From Vibrio stylophorae (lineage in GTDB: Bacteria; Pseudomonadota; Gammaproteobacteria; Enterobacterales; Vibrionaceae), in the NCBI RefSeq assembly GCF_921293875.1, contig NZ_CAKLDI010000002.1:62001-126000 (forward strand): a stretch of 64,000 nucleotides of DNA, given 5' to 3'. Both the position numbers and the translations under genes were made by a program. Positions within the stretch are counted from its first letter, which is position 1. The number at the start of each line of letters is the position of its first letter. Below the pieces are notes generated by a model. The model was not told where the DNA came from and searched no databases. It was given only the letters and a program-made list of their open reading frames with translations. Shown here in pieces: positions 34,726 through 43,754 of the stretch.

Positions 34726-36528
34726 GTGAACAGACTTTCAAGCCGTCATATTTTTTTAACCTTTATTCTGGCTTTGCTTCTCACCTTTATTCAGCCCACG
34801 ACTGCTTCACCTTTAGTGACTAAAGAGTTGGACGTCGGTGTGCTGGCTTTGCGTGGGCATAAACATGCTCAGCAGGTGTGGCAGCCAACACTCACTTGGC
34901 TTGAGCAGCAGATGCCAGGCTATCAGTTCGTGCTCCATACCTATGATTTTGATCAGCTTGAAGATGCTTTTTTGCATGATTGGTTAGACTTTATTTTGAC
35001 CAGTCCCGGCCAGATGACGCATTTGGCCGCGCAATATCCAGTGACGCGCTTGGCAACACAAAAATCTGCACATAGCGAAATTCCCAACCGCTCTATCGCC
35101 TCCGTGGCGTTAGTGCGTAACGATTCCTCACTGGATAATTTTGAAGATTTAGGTACCGCGCGAATTGCAGCGGTTTCAAATAAGGCTTTTGGCGGCTATT
35201 TGGCCTTTCATCACGAAATAGAAAAGATGGGGCAATTTGGCGACGATTTTTTCTCACGTATCACCTTTACCGGACCGCCTACAGATCAATTGGTCTTTGA
35301 TGTGCTCGATCATCGTTTTGATATGGTGATTGTGCCTGCTTGCACTTTGGAGTCCTTGGTTGCTGAGGGCAAAGTGAAGTTTAACGAGTTGCGGGTGCTT
35401 AATTTGCAACCGTCAAAAACCAGCAAATGTAAGGTGAGCACCGCGCTTTATCCTAGCTGGTCCTTTGCCATGACCAACCGTCCGGGTATTGAAATTGGTC
35501 AAAAGGTGGCACAAGCCCTGATGGCTATGCCAAGCGATCATCCCGCCGCAACCATTGCGCAAAACCGCGGTTGGATGATGCCTTCAAGTCATGTGAATAT
35601 CGATAAGGTATTTCGTGATTTGGATATGCACCCACTGCAAAAGCCCTTTGCACAGGTATTTGCGACATGGGTGAAAGAGCATCGTTTGTATGTGTGCTGC
35701 GCCATGGCGCTTTTGGTGTTTTCGGTGCTTTACCACCTTTGGCTTCATTGGCGCTTTAAGCGCAGCCGCGATCATCTGAAAAAAACGCTTAATGATTTGC
35801 GCCGTAAAAGTAGCATGCTTGAGCATGCACAGCGTGTCGCGATTGTGGGTGAGCTCGGTAGCAGCTTGGCCCATGAAATTAACCAGCCTTTAGCGGCGAT
35901 TCAAAACTATAGCCAAGGCGCCAAAATTCGCATGGAGCGGGGCGTATCATCACAAGAGATGCTACCAGTGATCGATAAAATCCAGCATCAGGTGACAGCG
36001 GCAAGCAATATTATCCAGCGGCTTCGCGATTTGATTCATAAAAAGCCGGTGGAGAAAAATTGGTGTGATTTGGTCAAGCTCACTGAAGAGACGATCAAGT
36101 TGGTGGACTATGAATTCCAACGTGCAGGTGTGCAGCTTGGTACTTTCTATTCCGGTGAGCCGCGGCCAATTTTTGCAGATGCAGTGGGTTTGCAGCAAGT
36201 GATCTTAAATGTGGTGAAAAATGGTAAAGATGCATGTTTAAGTCATCAAATGCCGCCATCTCCGCTATTTGTCGATGTGCATGTCATCTTTTTTGATCAT
36301 GAAGTGCTCATCGAGGTCACCGACAATGGTATTGGCTTAGTTCAAGATCATTTGCCGCTTGATCATGCATTTTATTCGACCAAAGAAAATGGACTCGGCC
36401 TTGGTCTGGCGATTTGTCGTGATGTTGTAGAAGGGCATCGCGGCACGATTCAATTACGAACCATAGAACCAACAGGATGTCAGGTGACGGTTGTTTTACC
36501 TTATCTTCATGGTGATATTGATGCCTAA
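34726..36528 (+). CDS. TtrS/ThsS-like sensor histidine kinase with periplasmic PhnD-type domain
   Basis: The 600-residue protein begins with GTG. A signal or first helix (HIFLTFILALLLTFIQPTTA) is followed by a periplasmic phosphonate-binding-like domain (about 35-290). A second helix (VCCAMALLVFSVLYHLWLHW) precedes the HisKA box LAHEINQPLAAIQNYSQG with H383, and the HATPase (NVVKNGKDA, DNGIGL, GLGLGLAI) closes the protein. This layout is that of TtrS and ThsS, which sense tetrathionate or thiosulfate. No tetrathionate or thiosulfate reductase genes are in the window; the divergent neighbour is the rhodanese operon. No strong RBS is visible. Confidence 0.85.
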   Translation: MNRLSSRHIFLTFILALLLTFIQPTTASPLVTKELDVGVLALRGHKHAQQVWQPTLTWLEQQMPGYQFVLHTYDFDQLEDAFLHDWLDFILTSPGQMTHLAAQYPVTRLATQKSAHSEIPNRSIASVALVRNDSSLDNFEDLGTARIAAVSNKAFGGYLAFHHEIEKMGQFGDDFFSRITFTGPPTDQLVFDVLDHRFDMVIVPACTLESLVAEGKVKFNELRVLNLQPSKTSKCKVSTALYPSWSFAMTNRPGIEIGQKVAQALMAMPSDHPAATIAQNRGWMMPSSHVNIDKVFRDLDMHPLQKPFAQVFATWVKEHRLYVCCAMALLVFSVLYHLWLHWRFKRSRDHLKKTLNDLRRKSSMLEHAQRVAIVGELGSSLAHEINQPLAAIQNYSQGAKIRMERGVSSQEMLPVIDKIQHQVTAASNIIQRLRDLIHKKPVEKNWCDLVKLTEETIKLVDYEFQRAGVQLGTFYSGEPRPIFADAVGLQQVILNVVKNGKDACLSHQMPPSPLFVDVHVIFFDHEVLIEVTDNGIGLVQDHLPLDHAFYSTKENGLGLGLAICRDVVEGHRGTIQLRTIEPTGCQVTVVLPYLHGDIDA

Positions 36529-37120
36529 GAGTTTGCCTATTTATCTTGTGGATGATGAAGCGACAGTACTGGAGTCCATGGCCTTTATGCTGGAAAGCTA
36601 TGGTTATCGTGTGCATACCTTTGAAAGTGGCCAAGCCTTTCTCGACTCGGTTGATCTCAATAGCTTGGGTTGCGTGATTTTAGATAGCCGAATGCCCAAT
36701 ATGACGGGGCAAGATGTGCAGCGAGAAATGCAGGCTAAAGGCAGTACCCTGAGCGTGATTTATTTGACCGGTCATGGTGATATTCCCATGGCGGTTGAAG
36801 CGTTAAAATCAGGCGCTTTTGATTTTTTCCAAAAGCCAGTTGAAGCCGAAACCTTAATGCCAGCCATTGAGCTGGCGATGCAAAAATCGATGTCTCATGC
36901 ACAAAAAGGCAAAGAGCATCAGGCGATGCAAAGCCTGACGAAGCGTGAAAAAGAGGTGCTAAAACTCTTGGTGCAAGGGATGAAAAATCAGCAGATGGCA
37001 GAGACACTGTTTGTATCTGTGCGCACGATTGAGGTTCATCGTTCAAATATTATGAAGAAGTTGAATGTGAACAATGTCGCGGCGTTGATTCATCGCGTCG
37101 GTACCCTTTTAGAGGATTAA
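36521..37120 (+). CDS. TtrR/FixJ-type response regulator
   Basis: The 199-residue protein has a receiver domain with acceptor D55 (VILDSRMPNMTG) and a LuxR-type helix-turn-helix (LTKREKEVLKLLVQGMKNQQ, then SVRTIEVHRSNIMKKL). It resembles FixJ and TtrR. It starts inside the kinase gene with an eight-base overlap, so the pair is coupled. It should activate promoters for using the signal sensed by the kinase. The best candidate in the window is the divergent rhodanese-ynj operon. Confidence 0.88.
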   Translation: MPKSLPIYLVDDEATVLESMAFMLESYGYRVHTFESGQAFLDSVDLNSLGCVILDSRMPNMTGQDVQREMQAKGSTLSVIYLTGHGDIPMAVEALKSGAFDFFQKPVEAETLMPAIELAMQKSMSHAQKGKEHQAMQSLTKREKEVLKLLVQGMKNQQMAETLFVSVRTIEVHRSNIMKKLNVNNVAALIHRVGTLLED

Positions 37121-37314
37121 TTCACGTAATTAACAATGGGTGATTCGTCAAGCGTAAGCGGGTCGCCTATTCTTGCCTTCCATCACCGAAAACATCAGTA
37201 AAATCGCAGACTTTCAAGCCCTGACCTGTCTTAAAAATAATCAGTCTCACATTTGACAAACGCTGAATGCTGTCCAAAAACTTATATATCTATTAACAGG
37301 GATATTTGAGTTTT

Positions 37315-38559
37315 ATGACGCCCGCACAAGTTCTTGTTGTCGACGATAACAAATCGATTCAAATGGCCTACGCCATGGTGTTGCAAAAACGTGGCTATAG
37401 TGTCGTGACCGCCAATGACGGTTGCGAGGCACTTGAGCGCCTTCAAGAACACCCACAAATTCAAGTGGTACTCAGTGATTGGTTGATGCCAAGAATGGAC
37501 GGCATCGCGCTGTGTCAACGGATCAAAAACAATGCATTGGGGCGTTATATCTTCTTTATTTTGGTCTCTGGTCAAGATGATAAAGACTCCATCGTAATGG
37601 GCATTGATGCCGGCGCCGATGACTTTATCGTCAAGCAATCTCATTACGATGAAATGGCAGCGCGCGTACGCGCTGCCTTTCGCACTGTTGCACTGCATAA
37701 CGATGTAGTGGAAAAACAAAAGGCATTAGAAAAAGCGAAGAAAATCATTGAGGCGGATTTGCGCTTAGCCAGTGAGGTGCACCAAAGCTTACTACCACGA
37801 AACAATCGCTTCCCAGGCGTTGGCCTCAGTTATGTGTTTCAGCCAAGCTATCACATTGGTGGGGATATGCTTGGTTATTTCCCCTTATCGAAACACCAGT
37901 CTGCGATTTATCTGCTTGATGTGTCTGGGCACGGTGTGGCGTCAGCCTTGATGTCTTTTTCTGTGCAGCAAATGCTCAGCAGCGGTATCGACGATATTTT
38001 AAAAGATCCAGACAGCGGGCGCGTGACACCGCCGGATGAAGTCCTTTCTTATATAAACCAGCGTTTTAGCGAGCGGGCATTGTCCCATTATTTCACCATG
38101 ATCTATGGCGTGTTTGATCAGCGAACGGGGCAATTTAGTTATGCCAGTGGTGGTCATCCGCCTTTTGTTTGGTTTCATGCCAGCAGCGGCACCGTCGAGC
38201 TGGTGGAGCAGCGCAGTTATGTCGTTGGTATGTTTGATTTTGCCCAATATCAAATGGAAACCATTGAGCTGCAGCTCGGCGATCGGCTGTGGTTTTATTC
38301 TGATGGGCTTACTGAAGTGATGAAAATGCACCAAGCCTTTGGTGAGGAGCGATTGCGTGATGCGGCTTTAGCATTTAGCAAACTGTCGATGCAAGCGCAG
38401 GCTCAGTCCATTGTTGATGAAGTGAAACGTTGGCAGGGCCATGAACATTTTGAAGATGACGTCACCATCTTAGGTATGGAGTGGACGGGCATCGAACAAG
38501 GAGAAAAGCAATGCAATATCGAATCGAACAGCGAAGCGAATGTACCATCTTATTCATAG
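37315..38559 (+). CDS. Response regulator-PP2C phosphatase (RsbU-like)
   Basis: The 414-residue protein has an N-terminal receiver domain (VLVVDDNKSIQMAYA, VLSDWLMPRMDG), a helical linker (VVEKQKALEKAKKIIEADL), and a C-terminal SpoIIE/RsbU-type phosphatase (GGDMLGYFPL, LLDVSGHGVASALMS, YASGGHPPF, FYSDGLTEV, EDDVTILGMEW). It should dephosphorylate the STAS protein encoded next. The final 17 codons overlap the STAS gene and form a tail beyond the normal domain end. ATG 37315 is preferred to a TTG three codons earlier. It is the first gene of the polysaccharide locus. Confidence 0.88.
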   Translation: MTPAQVLVVDDNKSIQMAYAMVLQKRGYSVVTANDGCEALERLQEHPQIQVVLSDWLMPRMDGIALCQRIKNNALGRYIFFILVSGQDDKDSIVMGIDAGADDFIVKQSHYDEMAARVRAAFRTVALHNDVVEKQKALEKAKKIIEADLRLASEVHQSLLPRNNRFPGVGLSYVFQPSYHIGGDMLGYFPLSKHQSAIYLLDVSGHGVASALMSFSVQQMLSSGIDDILKDPDSGRVTPPDEVLSYINQRFSERALSHYFTMIYGVFDQRTGQFSYASGGHPPFVWFHASSGTVELVEQRSYVVGMFDFAQYQMETIELQLGDRLWFYSDGLTEVMKMHQAFGEERLRDAALAFSKLSMQAQAQSIVDEVKRWQGHEHFEDDVTILGMEWTGIEQGEKQCNIESNSEANVPSYS

Positions 38560-38834
38560 ATGAGATGCGATTTGATGCTGTGCTCGCGCCAGAGTTTCGC
38601 GAAGTGATCAGCCATATTATTGAAGATATGCATGCACACTTGGTGCTCGATCTTTCTAAAGTTGCGTTTATGGACAGTAGTGGCCTTGGCGCCATTATGA
38701 CCGTTTATAAAATGCTAAACGGCGGCAAGATTTCCATTCTTAATCCGCAGCGCGCGGTCCGTGATTTGCTGCAATTGACGCGTATGGATGATCTGTTGGC
38801 CTGCCATGAGTCGCTTGACTCAGCGATTGCCTAA
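38511..38834 (+). CDS. STAS-domain anti-anti-sigma-factor-like protein
   Basis: The 107-residue single STAS domain has the phospho-serine loop FMDSSGLGAIM. S56 matches Ser58 of Bacillus SpoIIAA. GGAG precedes the ATG by seven bases. The gene begins 49 bases inside the phosphatase gene. In partner switching, the unphosphorylated STAS protein binds the HATPase kinase and frees another target. The target here may be an enzyme rather than a sigma factor, since no sigma gene is present. Confidence 0.88.
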   Translation: MQYRIEQRSECTILFIDEMRFDAVLAPEFREVISHIIEDMHAHLVLDLSKVAFMDSSGLGAIMTVYKMLNGGKISILNPQRAVRDLLQLTRMDDLLACHESLDSAIA

Positions 38835-38844
38835 GGAGCCTGCA

Positions 38845-40056
38845 ATGAAAGGTATGATCTTAGCGGCAGGGCAGGGAACTCGGGTCAAACCAGTGACTCA
38901 GGTGATCCCAAAGCCGATGATTCCCATTCTCGGTAAACCTGTGATGGAGTCCATGGTGGAACTTTTTGCCAAGCATGGCATTGATGAAATCATGGTGAAC
39001 ACCAGTTATCTCGCGCAAAACATTGAAGATTTCTTCCGTGATGGTCGTCGCTATGGCGTTCAACTGAGCTATTCGCGCGAAGGCTATATGAAAGATGGTG
39101 GTTTTATTAGTAAAGCCATGGGTTCAGCTGGTGGGATGAAGAAAATTCAGGACTTCTCGACCTTTTTCGATGGCACTTTTGTGGTGGTGTGCGGTGATGC
39201 TTGGATTGATTTGGATTTATCGAAAGCGATTGCTGAGCACAAAGCCAAAGGTGCACTTGCCTCAATTGTGACGAAAAGCGTGAGCCCAGAAGAGGTGAGT
39301 AAATACGGTATTGTGGTGACCAATCAGCAGGGCCGCGTAACCTCATTTCAGGAAAAACCATCGCCGCAAGAGGCGAAATCAGACCAAGCAAGTACGGGCA
39401 TCTATATCTTTGAGCCTGAGATATTCGACTACATTCCAAGCGGTGAAGAATACGACATCGGTAGTCAACTCTTCCCGAAATTAGTCCGCTTTGGCTTGCC
39501 GCTTTATGCCTTAAACATGGATTTTCAATGGCTCGATGTCGGCAGCCTTACCGATATTTGGGAGATCACCACTGAAATTTTGGCGGGTAAAGTCAAAGGC
39601 TATCCTATTCCGGGACAGGAGCTTCGTCCGGGTGTCTGGGTTGGTATGAATTCAGTGGTTAGTCTTGAGTGCTGCGATCTTAAACCGCCCATTGTGATTG
39701 GCAATGGCTGTTTGGTGGAGCCTGGCGCCACCATAGAAGGCCCTGTGGTCTTGGGCTCTAACTGTAAAATAGCCGAAGGCGCGCAGGTTAAAAATAGTTT
39801 AATCGGTGATTACATCGCCATTTCATCGCTGGCCAATATCTTTGATAAAACCATTTTTGGTGATTATTTCATCAGTCATGATGGATTTACTCAGTCACTG
39901 AAAGAGCTCAATGCGGGGGATTTCATCCGCGATACCCGCAATGTGGATGAGAAGCCAACAGAGCTTGCTGAAGATATCTCCACACTTTGGCAAAACAACG
40001 AAGGAGCGCTGCAATATGCAAACCGAGGAAAGCACCGTAAGCCCTGTAAAGTATAA
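38845..40056 (+). CDS. Sugar-phosphate nucleotidyltransferase
   Basis: The 403-residue protein begins MKGMILAAGQGTRVKPVTQV, the NTP-transferase signature, followed by KPMIPILGKPVME and the catalytic region VVVCGDAWIDLDL. The C-terminal third is a left-handed beta-helix type domain (IVIGNGCLVEPGATIEGPVV). Related enzymes make GDP-mannose, UDP-glucose or dTDP-glucose from sugar-1-phosphate; the nucleotide and sugar cannot be told. AAGGAG precedes the ATG. It sits between the two halves of the partner-switching set. The last 41 bases overlap the HATPase gene. Confidence 0.87.
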   Translation: MKGMILAAGQGTRVKPVTQVIPKPMIPILGKPVMESMVELFAKHGIDEIMVNTSYLAQNIEDFFRDGRRYGVQLSYSREGYMKDGGFISKAMGSAGGMKKIQDFSTFFDGTFVVVCGDAWIDLDLSKAIAEHKAKGALASIVTKSVSPEEVSKYGIVVTNQQGRVTSFQEKPSPQEAKSDQASTGIYIFEPEIFDYIPSGEEYDIGSQLFPKLVRFGLPLYALNMDFQWLDVGSLTDIWEITTEILAGKVKGYPIPGQELRPGVWVGMNSVVSLECCDLKPPIVIGNGCLVEPGATIEGPVVLGSNCKIAEGAQVKNSLIGDYIAISSLANIFDKTIFGDYFISHDGFTQSLKELNAGDFIRDTRNVDEKPTELAEDISTLWQNNEGALQYANRGKHRKPCKV

Positions 40057-40492
40057 ATCTGAATACTTGAGTGCTTTATCGGTCAGTCGAATCATTGCAG
40101 ATGATTGCGTGCAATTTTGGCGACGCTTAGCGCTTTCAGAATCGGATTTGATTCAGCTTGAGCTTTGCGTCGTTGAATTGGTCAACAACGTGGTCGAACA
40201 CGCCTATGACTATGCGATTAACCAACCTATTCTCTGTGAGACTTGGTTGGAGGAGCAGAAGCTGCAATTTCGCGTCAGTGATTATGGCAGCGGTATGAGT
40301 GAAGCGAATTTAATGCAAGCTAAATGCTGCGAGCTGCGCCCGCCTGATCCGAAAGACTGCAGTACGTGGCATAGCTCAGGCCGTGGCTTGCAAATGGTGG
40401 TGCGTATGGTGGATGAAATTCAGCATTATCAAAAGCAGGGCATGAATACCACGCATATTGGCAAACTTATTGAGCACATTGAGCCCAGTTAA
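40016..40492 (+). CDS. RsbW-like HATPase (serine kinase/anti-sigma type)
   Basis: The 158-residue GHKL ATPase has the N box ELVNNVVEHAY, then DYGSGM and SSGRGLQMV. It has no His-kinase dimerisation domain, as in RsbW/SpoIIAB proteins, which phosphorylate the STAS partner and hold a target inactive. AAGGAG precedes the ATG at 40016, inside the previous gene. With the phosphatase and STAS protein it completes a switch. Compared with RsbW it lacks an evident sigma-factor partner in the window. Confidence 0.86.
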   Translation: MQTEESTVSPVKYKSEYLSALSVSRIIADDCVQFWRRLALSESDLIQLELCVVELVNNVVEHAYDYAINQPILCETWLEEQKLQFRVSDYGSGMSEANLMQAKCCELRPPDPKDCSTWHSSGRGLQMVVRMVDEIQHYQKQGMNTTHIGKLIEHIEPS

Positions 40493-40517
40493 TTTCCCCA
40501 TCAAGCAAGGATGATGC

Positions 40518-42419
40518 ATGGATAACTATTTTTTACGGTTTGAACATCGCAAGCCGCCTAAAGCTGTGCCTTATCACATGGGGCTGGAGCTGCTATTTCA
40601 ATTTGTAGCCACAGTTTTATTGGTGATCGGTGCTTGGTATATCTATTGGCGCTGGACAGATGCACTCAATTGGCAAGCCCTGTGGTTTGCCATTCCTTTG
40701 GTGATGGCTGAAACCTGCGCATATATCGGCACGGTTTTATTTGTGTGTAATTTATGGAAAACCAAAGATACGCCAAGACAAGCACCACCGCAGTGGCTCA
40801 GAGAGTGTGTGGCTGACCCTAATCCGCCGCAAAGAAAAATCAAAGTCGATGTATTTTTCCCAACCTATGATGAAGAGCCGGAACTGGTTGAATTAAGTCT
40901 GCGAGATGCCAAACGGATGCGTTATCCGCACCAAATCGATATTCAAATTTACTTGCTTGATGATGGTCGTCGTCAAAGTATGCGCGAGCTTGCCCAGCGT
41001 ATGGGCGTTGGCTATATCACCCGTGATAACAACGTTGGTTTTAAAGCGGGCAATATGCGCCATGCAATGTCGCAAACCAGTGGTGATTTTATTGTGATTT
41101 GCGATGCCGATACGCGCCCATTACCGACGCTGCTTGAGCATACCTTGGGTTATTTTCGAGACCCGAACGTCGCGTGGGTACAAACGCCACAATGGTTTTT
41201 TGACTTACCCTCTGGTACTCGATTGACACGAATTTGGCGAAAGCGCTGGGGCAAAATAGGAGGGCGATGCGCAAAGTGGATTGAGCGTATTTATGGCCCG
41301 GTGGTCATTGGTCGCGACCCATTTGCCAACGATCCCACCATGTTTTATGACGTGATTCAGCGTCGTCGAAATTGGCTCAATGCGTCATTTTGTTGCGGCG
41401 CGGGCTCGATTCATCGACGCGAAGCGGTGATGGAAGCGGCGCTTCGTGCCTATGCTGAGCAGATTGAAAAACAGCACAGTGAGATGGAGAAAAAAGTGCG
41501 CAAAATGACGGGGGAGCGACAAGTGGATCAGTCCGTCTCTGCGCATTTGAAAACCTCTGCATTACTAGACACTGAGCTTACGCCCTATAAATTTCATGTC
41601 TCTGAAGATATCTACACCTCTATGGTGCTTCATGGCGATCCGACGCGAAACTGGCGCTCTGTATTTCATCCTCAAATCGAAAGCAAAATGTTGTCACCTC
41701 AGGACCTGCAGACTTGGACGGTGCAGCGATTTAAATATTCAGGTGGCACCATTGATATTGCACTGCATGACAATGTGCTTAAACGCAAAGGCATGAGTTT
41801 TGGACAAAAATTGATGTATTTTGCAACGGCGTGGGGCAATTTCGCAGCGCTTTGGAATATCGTTTTTTTACTCTCACCAATTATCTATTTTGCCACGTCA
41901 ATTGCGCCAGTGAGTGCCTATGACAGCGCGTTTTATCTCCATTTTTTGCCGTTTATTATCTGCTCTGAAATTACCATGATGCTGGGGACTTGGGGGGTGG
42001 CTGGATTTTCTGGGAAAACCAATTATTTGGCATTTTTCCCCGTGAATTTACGTGCATTGTGGACCGTGTTACGGGGTGAAAAAATTAGTTTTCCAGCAAC
42101 ACCAAAATCGCGGCAGGATGGCCAGTTTTACCATTTGGTATGGGCGCAAATTGCCATTGTGGTGCTCAGTATCGGCTCTATGGGATTTGCTTGGGCTGCT
42201 TATTGGGGTGGTTTTTGGGGGCATTATGCAGTGGGCGGCTTGGTACTTAATAGCTTTTGGGTTGCCAATAATGTGATTGCCATGAAAGGCATGATTAAAG
42301 CGGCAAGTTGGCAACCGAGGATACCGAAAAAACCTTGGTATCCCATTCAATATGAGCAGGAAGATTTGGAAAACCTCAACAAGAGTCGAGCGCATAAGGA
42401 GATGAGCCATGAGCTTTAA
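40518..42419 (+). CDS. Cellulose-synthase-like family 2 glycosyltransferase
   Basis: The 633-residue membrane enzyme has two N-terminal helices (about 24-44 and 52-78), a catalytic domain and about four to five C-terminal helices. Catalytic motifs are DDG (148-150), DAD (196-198), the acceptor-side QTPQWF, and SED (362-364, replacing TED). The usual QxxRW is QRFKY (from Q403). NNVGFKAGNMRHAM is strongly cellulose-synthase-like. There is no PilZ domain, so c-di-GMP is not expected to act directly as in BcsA. It should polymerise a beta-linked glycan across the inner membrane. Confidence 0.88.
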   Translation: MDNYFLRFEHRKPPKAVPYHMGLELLFQFVATVLLVIGAWYIYWRWTDALNWQALWFAIPLVMAETCAYIGTVLFVCNLWKTKDTPRQAPPQWLRECVADPNPPQRKIKVDVFFPTYDEEPELVELSLRDAKRMRYPHQIDIQIYLLDDGRRQSMRELAQRMGVGYITRDNNVGFKAGNMRHAMSQTSGDFIVICDADTRPLPTLLEHTLGYFRDPNVAWVQTPQWFFDLPSGTRLTRIWRKRWGKIGGRCAKWIERIYGPVVIGRDPFANDPTMFYDVIQRRRNWLNASFCCGAGSIHRREAVMEAALRAYAEQIEKQHSEMEKKVRKMTGERQVDQSVSAHLKTSALLDTELTPYKFHVSEDIYTSMVLHGDPTRNWRSVFHPQIESKMLSPQDLQTWTVQRFKYSGGTIDIALHDNVLKRKGMSFGQKLMYFATAWGNFAALWNIVFLLSPIIYFATSIAPVSAYDSAFYLHFLPFIICSEITMMLGTWGVAGFSGKTNYLAFFPVNLRALWTVLRGEKISFPATPKSRQDGQFYHLVWAQIAIVVLSIGSMGFAWAAYWGGFWGHYAVGGLVLNSFWVANNVIAMKGMIKAASWQPRIPKKPWYPIQYEQEDLENLNKSRAHKEMSHEL

Positions 42420-43746
42420 AACAGGACTCGTTCGTGCGAGACATCATTTGGTTTTTATCGCAGGACTTGTGATTGCATTGATGATCGTGTTCTCCATTGA
42501 AGCCAAACTCAGTGAGAATGAACTTGAACGTCCAGTGGTGGGGCAACAATTAACCATTGATCAAGAAGATCAATATCAATTACCGCTTCGACAAAAAAGA
42601 GCGCTAAGTAAAGAAGAGTATGCCTACGCCAAAATTGCCTGGCAGTATTTTGAAAATAACCTTCAACCCTCAGGCCTTGTGAATTCTGTGGATGGTTACC
42701 CGTCCACAACGCTTTGGGATAGTGCGTCCTATTTAATGGCTCTGATAGCTGCAGAGCGATTAGAAATTATTACCACAGTGCAATTTAATCAAAAGATGAG
42801 CGCTGCGCTGCAGGCGATCAGTCAAATTGATTTAGTTGACGATAAATTGCCAAACAAGGTGTATCACACCCAGCGTTTAAATATGGTGGCCTATGACAAC
42901 AGCGATGCGCCGCAGGGGATTGGTTGGTCGGCGATTGATATCGGTCGCGTGATGGTGCCGCTACATATTTTGGTCTGGCACTACCCACAGCACACCCAAA
43001 GTGTGCAATCGGTGTTGGCGAATTGGCAGTGGGATGCATTAATTGACGATGGCTATTTGATGGGGTCACGTCGAAGTGAATTGGGCCAGCTGGAATTGGT
43101 GCAAGAGGGGCGGATTGGCTATGAAGAATATGCAGCAAAATCCATCGCCTTGCTAGGTAAGGATGTCGATAACGCTCGCGAATATATTGATTATCTTCAG
43201 TTTGTGCCCATTGATGGTGTTGAGATCCCTACCGATAAGCGCGATCCCGCACGATATCGCGCACATAACTATGTCGTGAGTGAGTCCTATATTCTCGATA
43301 TGCTGGAATATGGCGGGGATGATCTCTCGGCGCAGTTTGCTTATCGCGTTTATTTAGCACAGCAAAATCGTTATCAGCGAACCAAGGTGGTGACAGCTGT
43401 GAGTGAAGATCACTTAGATAAGCCGCCATATTTCGTTTATAACACGGTTTTCTCTGATGGACAGTCTTGGCATACGGTTACAGAAGATGGTCAGTCTCTA
43501 CCTGAACTTCGTACTTTTTCAACCAAGGCTGCTTTTGGCTGGTATGCACTCTACGACACAGAATATAGCGCGCTTTTATTTGATGAAGCCAAGCCCCTTT
43601 TTGATGAAGAGAAAGGCTGGTATGCCGGTCGATATGAAGAAAATGGTGAAATTAACCGCGCATTGACTGCAAATACCAATGGCATCGTCCTAGAGTCGCT
43701 GGCTTATATTGCAACAGGCCCCATGCTGACCATTGGTCAGCCATAG
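42409..43746 (+). CDS. DUF3131 protein 1, membrane-anchored
   Basis: The 445-residue protein has a single N-terminal anchor (HLVFIAGLVIALMIVFS) and a long periplasmic DUF3131 domain. Key stretches shared with the next two genes are YAKIAWQYFENN, NSVDGYPSTTLWDSASYLMA, LPNKVYHTQ, GWSAIDIGR, EGRIGYEEYAAK and KPPYFVYNTV. The pattern of acidic residues in a helical barrel suggests a glycoside hydrolase or polysaccharide-binding role, but no activity is established. The start overlaps the glycosyltransferase stop by 11 bases. Confidence 0.85.
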   Translation: MSFKTGLVRARHHLVFIAGLVIALMIVFSIEAKLSENELERPVVGQQLTIDQEDQYQLPLRQKRALSKEEYAYAKIAWQYFENNLQPSGLVNSVDGYPSTTLWDSASYLMALIAAERLEIITTVQFNQKMSAALQAISQIDLVDDKLPNKVYHTQRLNMVAYDNSDAPQGIGWSAIDIGRVMVPLHILVWHYPQHTQSVQSVLANWQWDALIDDGYLMGSRRSELGQLELVQEGRIGYEEYAAKSIALLGKDVDNAREYIDYLQFVPIDGVEIPTDKRDPARYRAHNYVVSESYILDMLEYGGDDLSAQFAYRVYLAQQNRYQRTKVVTAVSEDHLDKPPYFVYNTVFSDGQSWHTVTEDGQSLPELRTFSTKAAFGWYALYDTEYSALLFDEAKPLFDEEKGWYAGRYEENGEINRALTANTNGIVLESLAYIATGPMLTIGQP

Positions 43747-43754
43747 GAGAGGGT

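Noticed and set aside
34569..34823. 84-codon plus-strand frame in the divergent control region
   Set aside because: It runs into the histidine kinase gene in another frame and has no protein family look.
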